DNA of 7,330 nt, taken from assembly GCA_028287205.1 (NCBI GenBank), contig JAQBQC010000262.1, forward strand, positions 1 to 7,330. Direction: 5' to 3'. This DNA comes from Gemmatimonadota bacterium (GTDB taxonomy: Bacteria > Gemmatimonadota > Gemmatimonadetes > Gemmatimonadales > Gemmatimonadaceae). The notes under the pieces are model-generated. The model did no database searches, was not told the DNA's origin, and was given only the letters and a program-made list of their open reading frames with translations. Position 1 is the first letter of the stretch. Every line of letters starts with the position of its first letter. Shown here in pieces: positions 7,065-7,330 of the stretch. The position numbers were made by a program, and so were the translations under genes.

Positions 7065-7330
7065 TTACAGCCTGGTCGCGGCTGCGCGCGCGAGCTTCAC
7101 CGCGTGAGCGTAGTCCGCGGTCGACGACTTGTATTGCATCTCGACCATCTTGTCGCCCTTCAGAAAGGTCAGGCCGCCGGTCGCACCGGTAGAGATCTGA
7201 TCCCACGGACCTTCCAGCGTGTCGGGAGCTTTCGCGCCACCGATCACGCTCGAGACCATGTTGCCGACGCCCGCCATCATCTTGTACTGCATCGCTCCAC
7301 CACTGTATGTGGGCGTGACGACCAGCGCGC
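7065..7330 (-). CDS. Hypothetical protein, 5'-truncated (C-terminal part)
   Basis: The frame stays open from the TAA at 7065-7067 to the right edge of the window, giving about 88 residues. An internal ATG at 7292 is preceded by in-frame sense codons (LVVTPTYSGGA) and has GGAG only two bases away, too close for a normal start, so the true start is probably outside the window. The visible part has a Gly/Met-rich stretch (MMAGVGNMVSSVIGG), then GPWDQISTGATGG, TFLKGDKMVEMQY, and a final helix HAVKLARAAATRL. The layout, a conserved Gly/aromatic turn, a strand with KGD, then an LARAAAxRL helix at the end, resembles small exported or lipid-anchored proteins of unknown function that I have seen in actinobacteria and other phyla. 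This is pattern memory only. It is the first visible gene of the leftward block. Confidence 0.75.
   Translation of the reverse strand, partial: ALVVTPTYSGGAMQYKMMAGVGNMVSSVIGGAKAPDTLEGPWDQISTGATGGLTFLKGDKMVEMQYKSSTADYAHAVKLARAAATRL

Noticed and set aside
7130..7292. Repeated MQYK-encoding sequence (near 7130-7141 and 7281-7292) as a possible duplicated module
   Set aside because: The match is only about 11 of 12 bases with no similarity around it; probably chance.

Overview
The window is a 7.3 kb stretch of GC-rich bacterial chromosome carrying two convergent gene blocks. The proteins suggest a Gram-negative (diderm) host: an RND-type efflux permease with its periplasmic adaptor, a lipobox lipoprotein and several Sec-exported proteins. 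TTA, CTA and TCA codons are nearly absent, as expected at high GC. The style of the exported proteins (for example a signal peptide ending in AAQA) reminds me of Gemmatimonadota, but that assignment is an inference from pattern memory and rests on no marker gene.

Plus strand, 1-3024: the C-terminal half of an RND efflux permease (5' end outside the window) overlaps by 8 nt the start of its periplasmic adaptor (membrane fusion protein). Together they would form the inner-membrane and periplasmic parts of a tripartite pump. No TolC-type outer-membrane channel follows the adaptor; it must lie upstream or elsewhere. The adaptor has an unusual Gly/Ser/Thr/Ala insert of about 64 residues between its lipoyl domain and beta-barrel, and a long polar, lysine-rich tail.

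Minus strand, 7330-3042: four genes read leftwards with gaps of 24, 51 and 69 nt. They are a partial small protein, a 161-aa exported two-cysteine protein, a 505-aa lipoprotein of unknown function, and a DUF885-family predicted zinc metallopeptidase with an HEGIPGH motif. The spacing fits one transcription unit, although a GC-rich hairpin before the DUF885 gene could separate it from the rest. The promoters of both blocks appear to lie outside the window.

The blocks converge with only 17 nt between stop codons. I see no rRNA, tRNA, CRISPR array, insertion sequence, integrase or attachment site, and no gap over 300 nt without a gene. The least explained part is the run of three unrecognised proteins at 4986-7330, at least two of them exported. 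The rest looks like ordinary chromosomal content.
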